Positions 42,286-52,520 of a stretch of 64,000 nucleotides of DNA are shown one piece after another; position 1 is the first letter of the stretch; each line of letters opens with the position of its first letter. The translations under genes and the position numbers were made by a program. The notes beneath the pieces are model-generated. The model had not been told where the DNA came from, did not search any database, and worked only from the letters and a program-made list of their open reading frames with translations. The stretch lies in NCBI GenBank assembly GCA_024280215.1, contig JAJRQO010000032.1, positions 102,703 to 166,702 of the forward strand, in the 5' to 3' direction. Source of the stretch: Candidatus Zixiibacteriota bacterium (GTDB lineage: Bacteria; Zixibacteria; MSB-5A5; GN15; FEB-12).

Positions 42286-43281
42286 ATGAAAAAACTTCTT
42301 TTCACACTTTTCATAGTTATAGCTTGTTCTGTAACAGGTTATGCAGAAAATGTATATTCACTGATAAAAAAAGGACGTCTCGCAGAAGCAAAAGATTCAC
42401 TTTCGCAACGTTCATCTGCATTGAATCGCAATGGTGATGACCTGTTTTTTTTAAGTATGCTTGACGAGTCGGCTGATAAATCGGCACAACTTATGGAAGC
42501 ATCATTGCGGGCATCGGTGTCAGCTTCGTTTCGACAGGAAATTTATTTCAAATTAGCTCATTACTATTTTATCAAGAAAGATTTTAGGTTACTCAAAAAA
42601 ACTGTCGATGAATATTTATTGAATTGGGAAAATGGGAAGTATCGGAGTGAGATGTTTCGCTTTCGTGTATATTTTGAAGAAAACAAAAAGAATTTTAATT
42701 CTGCTATCAAAGGAATCGATCGTTATTTGTTAGAATATAACAAAAATGATAATTATCAGTATGGTCTTATTGATAAAGCTCGCATTATGTATAGGTATAA
42801 AAAGTTTGTTGGAGCAAATAAACTGCTTCGCAATCTATCAAGAGAAAAATCAGGACCTGGAGTGCCTCAAGCTCTGTACGCTTTAGCAACCGATGCAATT
42901 AAAAATAAAAAAACTGATGATGCGGTTTTTTTCTATAATATTCATCGTGATGGGTTCCCGCATTCTATCGGGTTGGATGCGACAATTGATAAACTAAGCG
43001 GAATGACAACATCGGGTGACAGAGATAATAGAGCCGAAGAATATACCGGTACATTTTATTCGGTGCAGGTGGGTGTGTTTTCTTCTAAATCAAACGCAAG
43101 TAATTTTTCGAAATCTTTTAAGACATATAATAAAAAGATTGATATTAAATCAAAAAGAATATCAGATAAAAAATATTACGTCGTTTTTGTAGGGCATTTT
43201 TCGACATACAATCTTGCTTATACGTTTAAAGAAACTCTTGAATCAAAACATAGAGAAGTCTTTCAGGTTATTGCCAGATGA
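42286..43281 (+). CDS. SPOR-domain periplasmic protein
   Basis: A 331-residue protein: signal peptide (1-20), a helical TPR-like region (about 25-240) and a C-terminal SPOR domain (about 255-331; FYSVQVGVFSSKSNASNFSK and YYVVFVGHFSTYNLA). SPOR domains bind denuded peptidoglycan at the division site, so a role in cell-wall or division work is likely. The stop overlaps the mutS start by four bases (ATGA), linking it to the repair genes. It does not resemble FtsN in its N-terminal part. Confidence 0.82.
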   Translation: MKKLLFTLFIVIACSVTGYAENVYSLIKKGRLAEAKDSLSQRSSALNRNGDDLFFLSMLDESADKSAQLMEASLRASVSASFRQEIYFKLAHYYFIKKDFRLLKKTVDEYLLNWENGKYRSEMFRFRVYFEENKKNFNSAIKGIDRYLLEYNKNDNYQYGLIDKARIMYRYKKFVGANKLLRNLSREKSGPGVPQALYALATDAIKNKKTDDAVFFYNIHRDGFPHSIGLDATIDKLSGMTTSGDRDNRAEEYTGTFYSVQVGVFSSKSNASNFSKSFKTYNKKIDIKSKRISDKKYYVVFVGHFSTYNLAYTFKETLESKHREVFQVIAR

Positions 43282-45887
43282 GTGAAAAAACAAAAAAACC
43301 AAAATCAATTACTCCTTTGATGCAGCAGTTTTATACTGTAAAGGAAAAACATCCTGATAAAATTATTTTCTTTCGCATGGGTGATTTTTATGAAATGTTT
43401 GGTGATGATGCTGTTAAAGCAGCACCGATTTTAGGTATTACTTTGACCTCACGCTCATCGGGGGTTGAGGGTTCAATCCCACTTGCAGGGATGCCGTATC
43501 ATTCTGCTGATAAATATCTCGCTAAGCTTCTTGCCGCGGGTGAAAAAGTTGTTGTGGTAGAACAAGTCGAAGATCCAAAAACTGCCAAAGGTATTGTCAA
43601 ACGTGATATCGTCGAAATTCTGACCCCTGGCACTGCTACGATTGATACTCCTGATTTTGAATCAAAATCAATTTCTCTTGCTGCACTATATGAGAATGGT
43701 CATAAGAAAATGGGGATGGCGGTTCTTGATTTATCGACTGGTTCATTTATTTGTGATGAGGGAGAACAGCTTGAAATTTTAGAGAAGATGAGGATTTTAG
43801 AACCTTCTGAAATTATTTATCCTTCTGATTTGAACAAAGAAGATTTAGTCGAACGGTTAGGGCTGAGAAATATTGAACGGAGTTTGACTGATTTTGGAGA
43901 ATGGAATTTTGATGCAAAGACTGCCGAAGCAGATTTAAACCGTCATTTTGGTACCACGACTCTTGAAGGATTTGGCGTTGCTAAAAACCGTCTTGCTCTT
44001 TCTGCGGCCGGGGCGATTTTTCGGTATCTTAAAGAAAATTTCCGTGACCAATTGTCACATATTGATAAAATTACTAAATTTGATAACAATGAACATATGC
44101 AGCTTGATTATAGTACTGTCCGTAATCTTGAACTTCTTAAAAATAGCTCTGATGCAACCGAAGAAAACACTCTTTTTTCAGTTATTAATAAATGTAACAC
44201 CGCATCTGGAGCAAGACGTCTCAAGCAATCGTTGCTTCGCCCATTTAAATTAAAAGCAAAAATAGAACTTCGTTTGACTGGTGTAGCAGAATGTGTCAAA
44301 AACAGAGAGCTTGCTTATCAACTTTTTGAAGCGACAAAGACTCTTCCTGATTTAGAAAAACTTTCTGGTAAACTTGGAATTGGGAAACTCAATCCTCGTC
44401 AGATGAAAGCGGTCAGCACTGCACTTGTGATTGCAGCACAAATTAAGAAAATCCTCAAGGATGCCCACTCACCACACTTGATGAACTTGGGAGCATTCAT
44501 AGCTGATTCGAGTCATATCATAGAAAAAATTGAAACTGCCCTTATTGAAAATCCTCCTCTTGTTGCTCATAAAGGTTCTATCTTTAATTACGGATATTCT
44601 GATGAACTGGATGTAATGAACAACTCTATCAAAGATGCCCGTCAGTTTATTGCGTCGCTTCAAGCAAAAGAGCGTGAACGGACTGGAATTGTAAATCTTA
44701 AAGTTGGCTATAATAAAGTTTTTGGATACTATTTAGAAATTTCAAAATCGCATGTTGATAAAGCACCTGAAAATTATATTCGTAAACAAACTTTAGTAAA
44801 TGGTGAGCGGTATATCACAACTGAGATGAAAGAAAAAGAAGAAATTATCTCAAATGCTGAAGAAAAGATTTTTAAACTCGAAGAACAACTCTATGGTGAG
44901 TTGCTTCTATATATCAATCAATATATTGGTGATTTAAAAAATTGTGCAGATATTCTTGCTGAAATTGATTTGGTTTCGGCACTTGCGGAGACATCTGTGC
45001 AACATAATTATTGTCGTCCTGAAATTTATGAAGATGAGCGGTTGGAGCTTGTTGCGGGGCGTCATCCAGTAATTGAATCTGTGTTACCTTCAGGAGCATT
45101 TGTAGCCAATGATGTCAAACTTTCGTGTGATGGTGACATGATACAAATATTGACTGGTCCCAACATGTCTGGTAAATCTACATATCTTCGTCAGATAGGC
45201 TTGATAGTCATACTTGCACAAATCGGTTCTTTTGTACCAGCCGAGTCGGCATCGATTGGGTTAGTCGACCGAGTTTTCACTCGGGTTGGAGCTTTGGATA
45301 ATTTAGCACGGGGACAGTCGACATTTTTGGTAGAGATGGTTGAGACTGCAAATATTTTACATAACGCAACGAACAAATCGCTTGTATTGCTTGATGAAGT
45401 CGGACGGGGAACATCAACTTTTGATGGTCTCTCTATTGCATGGGCAGTTGTAGAACATATCAATGCCAAAATAAAAGCACGAACTGTTTTTGCTACTCAT
45501 TATCATGAGTTGACAGGCATGTCTGAAATCTATGAGCATGTGCATAATTTTCAAGTCGCGGTAAAAAAATGGGAAGATAAGGTTATCTTCTTGCATCAGA
45601 TTATTCAGGGAGGATGTGACGATTCCTATGGTATTGAAGTTGCCAAACTTGCGGGGGTGCCGAGATCGGTAATCTCACGTGGAAATTATATTTTAAAATT
45701 GCTTGAGTCGGGAAAGTTCAACAGTTCCGAACTCGGTAAAGGGTTATATAAAGAAAAAATCCAGCCATCACTTTTTGATCAAAAAGAATCTGAAACTGAA
45801 AAACAAATTAAAGAACTCGACTTAGATAATTTAACTCCACTTGATGCTCTAAATTTATTAAAAGATTTAAAAGAAGAATTAGAATAG
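43278..45887 (+). CDS. mutS: DNA mismatch repair ATPase MutS
   Basis: An 869-residue mismatch sensor. The N-terminal mismatch-binding domain has F-x-E in FFRMGDFYEMFGDDA. The C-terminal ATPase has Walker A GPNMSGKSTYLRQIG and Walker B LVLLDEVGRGTSTFDG, followed by ATHYHEL. The dimerisation helix-turn-helix is present near the end. The length is normal for MutS1. mutL starts one base after its stop. It overlaps the SPOR gene by four bases. Confidence 0.96.
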   Translation: MSEKTKKPKSITPLMQQFYTVKEKHPDKIIFFRMGDFYEMFGDDAVKAAPILGITLTSRSSGVEGSIPLAGMPYHSADKYLAKLLAAGEKVVVVEQVEDPKTAKGIVKRDIVEILTPGTATIDTPDFESKSISLAALYENGHKKMGMAVLDLSTGSFICDEGEQLEILEKMRILEPSEIIYPSDLNKEDLVERLGLRNIERSLTDFGEWNFDAKTAEADLNRHFGTTTLEGFGVAKNRLALSAAGAIFRYLKENFRDQLSHIDKITKFDNNEHMQLDYSTVRNLELLKNSSDATEENTLFSVINKCNTASGARRLKQSLLRPFKLKAKIELRLTGVAECVKNRELAYQLFEATKTLPDLEKLSGKLGIGKLNPRQMKAVSTALVIAAQIKKILKDAHSPHLMNLGAFIADSSHIIEKIETALIENPPLVAHKGSIFNYGYSDELDVMNNSIKDARQFIASLQAKERERTGIVNLKVGYNKVFGYYLEISKSHVDKAPENYIRKQTLVNGERYITTEMKEKEEIISNAEEKIFKLEEQLYGELLLYINQYIGDLKNCADILAEIDLVSALAETSVQHNYCRPEIYEDERLELVAGRHPVIESVLPSGAFVANDVKLSCDGDMIQILTGPNMSGKSTYLRQIGLIVILAQIGSFVPAESASIGLVDRVFTRVGALDNLARGQSTFLVEMVETANILHNATNKSLVLLDEVGRGTSTFDGLSIAWAVVEHINAKIKARTVFATHYHELTGMSEIYEHVHNFQVAVKKWEDKVIFLHQIIQGGCDDSYGIEVAKLAGVPRSVISRGNYILKLLESGKFNSSELGKGLYKEKIQPSLFDQKESETEKQIKELDLDNLTPLDALNLLKDLKEELE

Positions 45888-47759
45888 ATGCCAAGGCTAA
45901 CAAAAAAAGACAAACGGTTTATCAAGCCTCTTCCAGAGCGAGTCATAAATAAAATTGCAGCTGGTGAGGTTATCGAACGACCAGCTGCAGTTGTCAAAGA
46001 ACTTGTCGAAAATGCTATTGATGCAGGTGCTGATAATATTGAAATTTTTATTGAGAAATCTGGTGCTAAACTAATCAAGATTGTCGACAATGGCTGTGGA
46101 ATTCCCGAAGACCAGATAGAGATTGCATTCTCAAGACATGCTACTTCCAAAATTCGCAACTTTGATGAACTCAATGCTCTTTACTCGTACGGATTCAGGG
46201 GAGAAGCACTACCGTCGATTGCATCGATTTCGCGACTCCGCATGGTCAGTCGTCCCTATGACGCTCAAACTGGTATAGAGATTATCTATGAAGGTGGCGT
46301 TTTGCAATCTAAGCAACCGATTGCTGCTGCCTTTGGGACTACAATAGAAATTGAAAATCTTTTTTATAATACTCCCGCACGACGAAAATTCTTAAAAGCA
46401 GAGTCAACCGAGACTCGACATATTTCTCGTAATGCGATGGGAATGGCACTCAGTCGCCATGATATAGGTTTTTCATTTACATCAAATAATAAATTAGTCT
46501 TTTCGCTCCCTGAAGAATCAACTCTTAAAGAGAGAGCTTTAGCTGTTTTGGGGCAGGATAAAACACTAATTGAGGTTTCTGGTGAAGAAGGACCTGTCAA
46601 ACTTACTGGCTATATCGGTGTTCCTGAAATGGTACAGCAAAACAGATACGGACAGTTTCTCTTTATCAATAGCAGATATATACAGTCGCCGACGATAGGT
46701 CATGCTTTTTCGGCGGGCTATGGTGAGATGATGCCTCGTGGGCGTTTTCCTATTGGTGTCCTTCTTTTGGAAGTGAACGTAGAAGATGTCGATGTCAACG
46801 TGCATCCGACCAAAGCAGAGGTTCGTCTTTCGCAGGAGCGGGAGATTCATGATGCTGTTTATCGTATAATAAAAGATAAACTTCGAAATGACGGAATCAT
46901 CCCAGCATTTTCCACTTCGACTTTTAGTTCATCACATGAAACCGCAACAAATTTTAATCCGCCGTCTGGATTTATCAGAGGTGTTAATCAAAATGAAGTG
47001 GCTCATCCGAATTTACTTCAGGAACTCTACCGACCATTTCCAAACGATCAACAATCTGAATCCGAGACAGTACAAATTAACAAAGAGACTGGAGAGATAA
47101 TTCCAGTTGAACAACCTTCTCCTGAGTCGATGGTCAACCGTCCTTCATCAGCACTTGAACCCCCACCATCTGAGATTGTTTCGCTTGAATCTGGGTTTCG
47201 ATTGGTCGGACGTTTTGCTGATTTGTATTTGCTTTTACAGGTGGGAAGAGATTTGTATGTTATCGACCAGCACACCGCTCATGAACGAATTCTTTTTGAA
47301 GAAAATTTAACCAAAGTGAACAATTCATCACTTGAGGGACAGGCGATGCTTTTTCCTGTACAAATAGAGCTCGACCCACAGCAGTTTGCACTATTTGAAG
47401 AGTCGACGGAGATGTTTAATAAGTCTGGTTTTGAAGTTACTCATTTTGGTGGCACGACGGTCAATGTGACTGCGATTCCATCAATTTTGAAAAAGAAATC
47501 ACCCGAGAAAATGTTTCTACGAATCTTAGATGATATCGTTTCGCTCAAACAATCGGGGTATGATTTAAAAAAAGCAATGGCTCAATCAATCGCTTGTCGT
47601 TCGGCTGTTATGGCTGGAGACCGTCTGACTGACAAAGAAGCGACCCATCTGCTTGAACGACTCTTAGAGTGTAAAAATATGTATGCCTGTCCACATGGAC
47701 GCCCAACATTTATCAAAATGAGTCGTGAAGATTTGGATAGACAGTTTGGACGAGCCTAA
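45888..47759 (+). CDS. mutL: DNA mismatch repair protein MutL
   Basis: A 623-residue GHKL ATPase that relays mismatch recognition. The N-terminal ATPase has VIERPAAVVKELVENAIDAGA, DNGCGI and GFRGEALPSI. The C-terminal domain has DQHTAHERILFEE, which fits the endonuclease signature DQHA(x)2E(x)4E with Ala replaced by Thr, plus ACRSA and CPHGRP. This points to a MutL that nicks DNA itself, as in species without MutH. Start ATG directly after mutS. The last 35 bases overlap miaA. Confidence 0.95.
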   Translation: MPRLTKKDKRFIKPLPERVINKIAAGEVIERPAAVVKELVENAIDAGADNIEIFIEKSGAKLIKIVDNGCGIPEDQIEIAFSRHATSKIRNFDELNALYSYGFRGEALPSIASISRLRMVSRPYDAQTGIEIIYEGGVLQSKQPIAAAFGTTIEIENLFYNTPARRKFLKAESTETRHISRNAMGMALSRHDIGFSFTSNNKLVFSLPEESTLKERALAVLGQDKTLIEVSGEEGPVKLTGYIGVPEMVQQNRYGQFLFINSRYIQSPTIGHAFSAGYGEMMPRGRFPIGVLLLEVNVEDVDVNVHPTKAEVRLSQEREIHDAVYRIIKDKLRNDGIIPAFSTSTFSSSHETATNFNPPSGFIRGVNQNEVAHPNLLQELYRPFPNDQQSESETVQINKETGEIIPVEQPSPESMVNRPSSALEPPPSEIVSLESGFRLVGRFADLYLLLQVGRDLYVIDQHTAHERILFEENLTKVNNSSLEGQAMLFPVQIELDPQQFALFEESTEMFNKSGFEVTHFGGTTVNVTAIPSILKKKSPEKMFLRILDDIVSLKQSGYDLKKAMAQSIACRSAVMAGDRLTDKEATHLLERLLECKNMYACPHGRPTFIKMSREDLDRQFGRA

Positions 47760-48663
47760 ACCAATTAATATTATCTGTGGTCCGACTGGTTCAGGGAAAA
47801 CATCGGTTGCATTAGAACTTGCTCAGAAATTCCGAGTCGAGTTAATATCAGCTGACTCAAGGCAGATTCTCAAACATCTTAATATCGGAACTGCAAAGCC
47901 AACATCTGACGAACTCAATTCATGTCCATTTCATCTTGTTGATATAATTGAACCAGGCGAGAGGTATTCGGCTTTTAATTTTATTGATGATGCCGAGTCG
48001 GCTATTGCTGATATACAAAAGCGAGATAAAACGCCTCTAATTGTCGGAGGTACAGGTTTATATCTAAGAGCATTAACTGATGGAGTAGTTGAAATCAAAC
48101 AGGAAGATTTCTCTATTCGAGAAAAATTAGAAGCTGAGCTTGAGGAAAAAGGTGTTGAATCTCTACATAAAAAACTCGAAGCAATCGACCCTTTAGAGTC
48201 TGCCAAAATCCATCCAAATAATAAAAATCGTATTGTCCGTGCATTGGAAATATTTTATCTGACAGGTCATACTAAATCGGAATTGATTACGACAGGGAAA
48301 TATAGAAACTCAAAGCACAAATTTGCGTATCATTGTTTATCACCCGAACGGGAATTACTTTACGAGCGGATAAATAACAGGGTTGAGACGATGCTTTCAT
48401 CTGGTCTCTTAGAAGAATTAAACGATTTGATCTCATTGGGGTATAAGGATAAAATAGCAATAGCAAATGTAATCGGTTATGCCGAATTGCTCAGATATAT
48501 CGATGGGAAAATTTCACTTGACGAGGCAATTGCGATGATTAAACAAAATAGCAGGCGTTACGCAAAGCGACAGATGACATGGTTTCGCAAGCAGTCGGAG
48601 CTTGTCTTTTATGAAGAGAGTTCAAAGCTTTTTGACGCTTTGAAAGTGAGTTTGAAAACTTAA
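47725..48663 (+). CDS. miaA: tRNA dimethylallyltransferase
   Basis: A 312-residue enzyme that adds dimethylallyl to A37 of tRNAs reading UNN codons. The P-loop is GPTGSGKTS; ISADSRQ, NIGTAKP and VGGTGLYLRAL follow, and the substrate region has RFLRD-like ARE spacing and ANVIGYAELLRYIDG. The GTG at 47725 lies inside mutL; a TTG at 47746 would also serve, so the start is uncertain. The mutS-mutL-miaA order is common, and it is the last gene of this long operon. Confidence 0.92.
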   Translation: MKIWIDSLDEPKPINIICGPTGSGKTSVALELAQKFRVELISADSRQILKHLNIGTAKPTSDELNSCPFHLVDIIEPGERYSAFNFIDDAESAIADIQKRDKTPLIVGGTGLYLRALTDGVVEIKQEDFSIREKLEAELEEKGVESLHKKLEAIDPLESAKIHPNNKNRIVRALEIFYLTGHTKSELITTGKYRNSKHKFAYHCLSPERELLYERINNRVETMLSSGLLEELNDLISLGYKDKIAIANVIGYAELLRYIDGKISLDEAIAMIKQNSRRYAKRQMTWFRKQSELVFYEESSKLFDALKVSLKT

Positions 48664-48801
48664 ATACTTGACTGTAATGCTCAGAATGCGTATATCTGAT
48701 AACATAACACGCTCTTAAAAGGATAAAGTTAGAGTGTGAAAAACCGATATATTTAGAATAGACAATTTAAAATCTTTATTGGTTTAATAAAAAAGGACTT
48801 T

Positions 48802-51012
48802 ATGAAAAAAATAATACTACTTTCGCTCTGTGTGTCGTTACTCATCTTTTTGGGATGTGGTGGGACACAATCCCTCTCTTCTCCTAAAACATACGCAACT
48901 GCCGAAAAAGAAAAACCATCTGATTCCAAAGCGAAGTCTCAATCAGACAAAGAAAAAGAAGAACAGAATAATGAATTCTTACAAGCGGTCTTGGATGCAT
49001 CAGCAAAAAAGAAATCTACCGAATCAAATAATTCTGATAAAATCACAGAGGTACCTCACTCTCACGAAGAATCAACTCGTGACTTAGTAGAGTCTGTTTA
49101 TTATGGCTCGGTTGATATCGATGATTCATCTGCGGCTGTTGATGATGATCTCTGGCGTCAATTTGATTTAGCTGAAGAATATCATGCGATGGGTGTAGTC
49201 GCCAACCGTGAAGCAGCATGGGAAGAAGCTCAATACTATTTTGAAAAGTCTTTAAAAATTATGGCGAATCTTGATGTCGAAACCGATTCAACTTTGACAC
49301 CTGAAGCGTCTAAGTATACCGCAATTTTAGATAACGTTATTTCTGATTATCGTATTACTCTTCGTTCGCTTGGTAATTTGACTGAGGATGTTTCATCGGC
49401 TGTTTTAATTGAACGGTTTGGCGATTTGAGTTCACGATTGAACTCAGATACGATGATTGTGTACAATTCTGAAAAAGATAAAATTACTTACGATATTCCG
49501 ATTGTCATGAATGACAGAGTGAAAAAATCCATTGTTTATTTTCAGACGGTTGCTAAAAATGCTTTCATTAAATATTTGACCCGTTCTAAAAAATATAAAC
49601 CAATGATGCTTCGAATTCTTCGCGAAGAGGGCGTTCCTGATGATTTAATTTATCTTTCATTGGTAGAGTCTGGTTATAATGCTCACGCGTATTCATGGGC
49701 AAGAGCGATGGGGCTTTGGCAATTTATCTCATCAACTGGTCGTATGTATGGACTCGACCGTTCATGGTGGTATGATGAACGGAAGGACCCTGAAAAATCT
49801 ACACGAGCAGCAGCAAAATACCTTAAAGACTTATATAAAAGGTTTGGTTCTTGGGATCTTGCAATGGCAGCATATAATGGAGGGCCAGGCAGAGTTAGTC
49901 GTACTATCAAAAAACAAAAGACAATTGATTTTTGGAAACTTCGTTTGAAACGAGAAACAATGGATTATGTCCCGCTTATTATGGCAGCGACTATTATTTC
50001 TAAAAATCCAGTCAAGTATGGATTCCCCGATATAGAACATGAATCAGAAATTATGTGGGACGAAGTTATTATTGATAAATGTCTTGAGCTAAAAGTCATT
50101 GCAAGAGAAGTCGGTTGTTCGCTTAAAGAGTTACAATATATTAACCCTGAACTACTCAGAAGATATACTCCGCCTAATACAAAAGGGTATAAACTGAAAT
50201 TACCTGTTGGGACAAAGACACAATTTTTAGCAGCCTATGATTCAATGCCTTCTCCAAAAGAAACAAGCTGGGTGAAACATAAAATCAGACGTGGCGAAGC
50301 AATCTCAACAATAGCAGCAAAATATGGTGTTTCACAATATGCTATTTTAGAAGCGAATAATCTTAGCCGTCGTTCAAAAATTTATGCTGGTAAAACACTT
50401 ATTGTTCCAGTTCCTCTTGACCGAAATTATAACCGCTCAGTATCAAAACCGTCTGGTCATAAAGCTCAAAATTCTATCTACGCAGTTCGTTCAGGTGATA
50501 CGATGTGGGATATCGCACGAGCATTTGGTACAACAGTCCAGAAGCTCCGACGTGAGAATTCTATTGTGCGTGGCTCCCGTATTTATGTCGGCCAGAAAAT
50601 CAAGATTCCTTCATCTGCCAAGAAGTTAAAAAAGAACAATGAGACATCTTCAAAGACATATGCCAAGACTTCTAAATCTAAAAAATCAAAGACTAAGTCT
50701 ATTGCAAAGTCTCAAGACAAAACATATAAAGTTCGTTCTGGTGATACTCTTTGGGATATCGCTCGGAAATATGGTACGACAACATCGGCTATTAGAAAAA
50801 TAAATGGTCTCGGTCGGTCAAGTCGGATTTATCCTGGTCAAAAACTTAAAGTTAGTACAAATGTAAAGTATGTTATTCATAAAGTCAGGCGAGGGGAAAC
50901 GCTCTCTGCCATAGCAAACAAATATAGAACTTCAATTGCACGGATTCGTGCGAATAATAATATCGACAATCCAAATAGACTTGGGGTTGGTGCGGAATTG
51001 AAAATTTATTAA
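48802..51012 (+). CDS. mltD: membrane-bound lytic murein transglycosylase D with LysM repeats
   Basis: A 736-residue lipoprotein (lipobox FLGC, Cys19) that cleaves peptidoglycan glycan strands. After a low-complexity Lys/Glu/Ser linker comes the SLT domain (about 285-400), with the catalytic Glu in LVESGYNAHAYS and GLWQFI and AMAAYNGGPGRV. Four LysM repeats follow (for example YAVRSGDTMWDIARAFGTT and YKVRSGDTLWDIARKYGTT), more than the two of E. coli MltD, joined by Lys/Ser-rich linkers. It is attached to the outer or inner membrane and works on the wall. sppA follows after 11 bases. Confidence 0.93.
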   Translation: MKKIILLSLCVSLLIFLGCGGTQSLSSPKTYATAEKEKPSDSKAKSQSDKEKEEQNNEFLQAVLDASAKKKSTESNNSDKITEVPHSHEESTRDLVESVYYGSVDIDDSSAAVDDDLWRQFDLAEEYHAMGVVANREAAWEEAQYYFEKSLKIMANLDVETDSTLTPEASKYTAILDNVISDYRITLRSLGNLTEDVSSAVLIERFGDLSSRLNSDTMIVYNSEKDKITYDIPIVMNDRVKKSIVYFQTVAKNAFIKYLTRSKKYKPMMLRILREEGVPDDLIYLSLVESGYNAHAYSWARAMGLWQFISSTGRMYGLDRSWWYDERKDPEKSTRAAAKYLKDLYKRFGSWDLAMAAYNGGPGRVSRTIKKQKTIDFWKLRLKRETMDYVPLIMAATIISKNPVKYGFPDIEHESEIMWDEVIIDKCLELKVIAREVGCSLKELQYINPELLRRYTPPNTKGYKLKLPVGTKTQFLAAYDSMPSPKETSWVKHKIRRGEAISTIAAKYGVSQYAILEANNLSRRSKIYAGKTLIVPVPLDRNYNRSVSKPSGHKAQNSIYAVRSGDTMWDIARAFGTTVQKLRRENSIVRGSRIYVGQKIKIPSSAKKLKKNNETSSKTYAKTSKSKKSKTKSIAKSQDKTYKVRSGDTLWDIARKYGTTTSAIRKINGLGRSSRIYPGQKLKVSTNVKYVIHKVRRGETLSAIANKYRTSIARIRANNNIDNPNRLGVGAELKIY

Positions 51013-51023
51013 AAAGGTAAATC

Positions 51024-51935
51024 ATGGCTAAAAGAAGAGATATTGTTATAGGTGTTATTATTGTCGTTTCATTTCTTGTTGCGTTTGGATTTATGGGGCT
51101 GATGTTTATTGGAGTGATGTCAGGTGACTCTGATTTTAATATTTCAGGTTTGGGTGGTAATATCGGAGTAGTCGAAGTCTTTGGTACGATAAATGAATCT
51201 ACTGGAAGACGGGCTATTAAAGAACTTGAGGAATGGGCTGATGATAATTCTATACAAGCAATTGTTGTACATGTCAACTCACCTGGTGGTGGAGTGGCAA
51301 TCTCTCAAGAGATCTATGACACGATGAATCGAATACGAGAAGAGACTGACAAACCAATCGTTGTCTCTATGGCATCGGTGGCTGCATCTGGCGGTTACTA
51401 CATTGCATGTGCCGCAGACCGAGTCGTTGCCAACCCAGGGACTATCACTGGTTCTATTGGAGTCATCTTTCAGTTTAATACTTTTGAAAAACTAATGGAC
51501 AAAGTTGGTATTGGTACCGAAACTATCAAGTCAGGACTTCTTAAAGATGTTGGTAACTCCAGTCGTTCAATGACAAAAAAAGAAGAGCTCATGCTGAAGT
51601 CTGTTGTTATGGATTCCTATGAACAGTTTATTGCAGTAGTAGCTGAAGGGCGTGGGAAAGACCCAGAAGAAATTTACCCTCTTGCTGACGGTTCTATTTA
51701 TACGGGACAACAGGCGTATAACTTAGGGCTGGTAGATACCTTAGGTGGATTTAAAGAAGCTGTCGAAATTGCTGCTGACCTCGCAGATTTAGAAAATAAA
51801 CCTGAAGTTGTACGCTTTTATGAGCGTAAACAAGTGTCGCTCTTTGACTTATTCGGAAAATTCGGTGCTATGGTAGACAATAATCTTGAGCATCGTTTTA
51901 GTGAACCTCAACTTATGTATATGTTTCAGGAATAA
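51024..51935 (+). CDS. sppA: signal peptide peptidase SppA, short type
   Basis: A 303-residue inner-membrane serine protease that degrades left-over signal peptides. One N-terminal membrane helix (about 7-31) is followed by the SppA domain. The Ser/Lys dyad is S122 in SVAASGGYY and K174 in TIKSGLLKDVG; SPGGG (86-90) builds the oxyanion site. The length matches the Bacillus-type short enzyme (one catalytic domain), not the 600-residue E. coli form. Follows mltD by 11 bases, so probably cotranscribed. Confidence 0.92.
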   Translation: MAKRRDIVIGVIIVVSFLVAFGFMGLMFIGVMSGDSDFNISGLGGNIGVVEVFGTINESTGRRAIKELEEWADDNSIQAIVVHVNSPGGGVAISQEIYDTMNRIREETDKPIVVSMASVAASGGYYIACAADRVVANPGTITGSIGVIFQFNTFEKLMDKVGIGTETIKSGLLKDVGNSSRSMTKKEELMLKSVVMDSYEQFIAVVAEGRGKDPEEIYPLADGSIYTGQQAYNLGLVDTLGGFKEAVEIAADLADLENKPEVVRFYERKQVSLFDLFGKFGAMVDNNLEHRFSEPQLMYMFQE

Positions 51936-52115
51936 AAAACGTAAAAAAAGATTATATTTTCTTACTTTTTCCTTTTCTTTTGCAATAAAACAGTATATCT
52001 TTACTTGTCCCATAGAGTTAGGGGCATAACCTTAGAAATGCAATAGCAGGATATATAAATAAGTGAAATTAAAACAGGTGAAACCTATAAATGAATTAGA
52101 CACAGGGAGGACCCC

Positions 52116-52400
52116 GTGACTAAAGCAGATTTAGTAGAAAAAGTTGCCGAAAAGACTGGGCTAACAAGAACCGACGTTGCAGTCGTTGTTGATTCTTTTC
52201 TCGATACCGTGAAAAAATCACTTGAATCCGGTCACAACATTGAAATTCGAGGGTTCGGCACCTTCAAAGTTAAACTTCGTAAAGCCCGTAAAGCGAGAAA
52301 TCCTCGCACAGGTGAAGTGGTTCCAGTACCAGATCGTAAAGTTCCAGTATTTAAACCATCGAACGATTTTAAAAACATGATTACCAAGTTAGAGATTTAA
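52116..52400 (+). CDS. HU/IHF-family DNA-binding protein
   Basis: A 94-residue nucleoid protein. The DNA-binding arm is RNPRTGEVVPVPDRKVPVFKP and the helical base starts TKADLVEKVAEKTGL. RNPRTGE with a proline at the arm tip is typical of the family; HU and IHF cannot be told apart by eye. GTG start with GGGAGG five bases before it. A 180-bp AT-rich leader precedes it. A 31-residue ribosome-like gene follows after 24 bases. Confidence 0.92.
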   Translation: MTKADLVEKVAEKTGLTRTDVAVVVDSFLDTVKKSLESGHNIEIRGFGTFKVKLRKARKARNPRTGEVVPVPDRKVPVFKPSNDFKNMITKLEI

Positions 52401-52424
52401 CGTTAACCAAGAAACCGGAGAGCT

Positions 52425-52520
52425 ATGCCAAGCGGAAAAAAGAAGAAACGTCATAAGATTAAAACGCACAAGCGTAAAAAACGCAGACGCGCTAATCGAC
52501 ATAAAAAGAAAAATAAATAG
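52425..52520 (+). CDS. tiny basic protein of the AURKAIP1/COX24 (mS38-like) type
   Basis: A 31-residue protein beginning MPSGKKKKRHKIKTHKRKKR and continuing with more Lys and Arg; about two thirds of residues are basic. This matches the AURKAIP1/COX24-domain peptides conserved in Bacteroidetes-type bacteria, related to mitochondrial mS38 and the small mycobacterial bS22, so a ribosome-bound role is likely. CCGGAGAG lies five bases before the ATG. It sits 24 bases after the HU-type gene. The gene is easily missed because of its length. Confidence 0.82.
   Translation: MPSGKKKKRHKIKTHKRKKRRRANRHKKKNK

Noticed and set aside
45779..46174. 131-codon minus-strand open frame over the mutS-mutL junction
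   Set aside because: Shadow of two well-supported genes.
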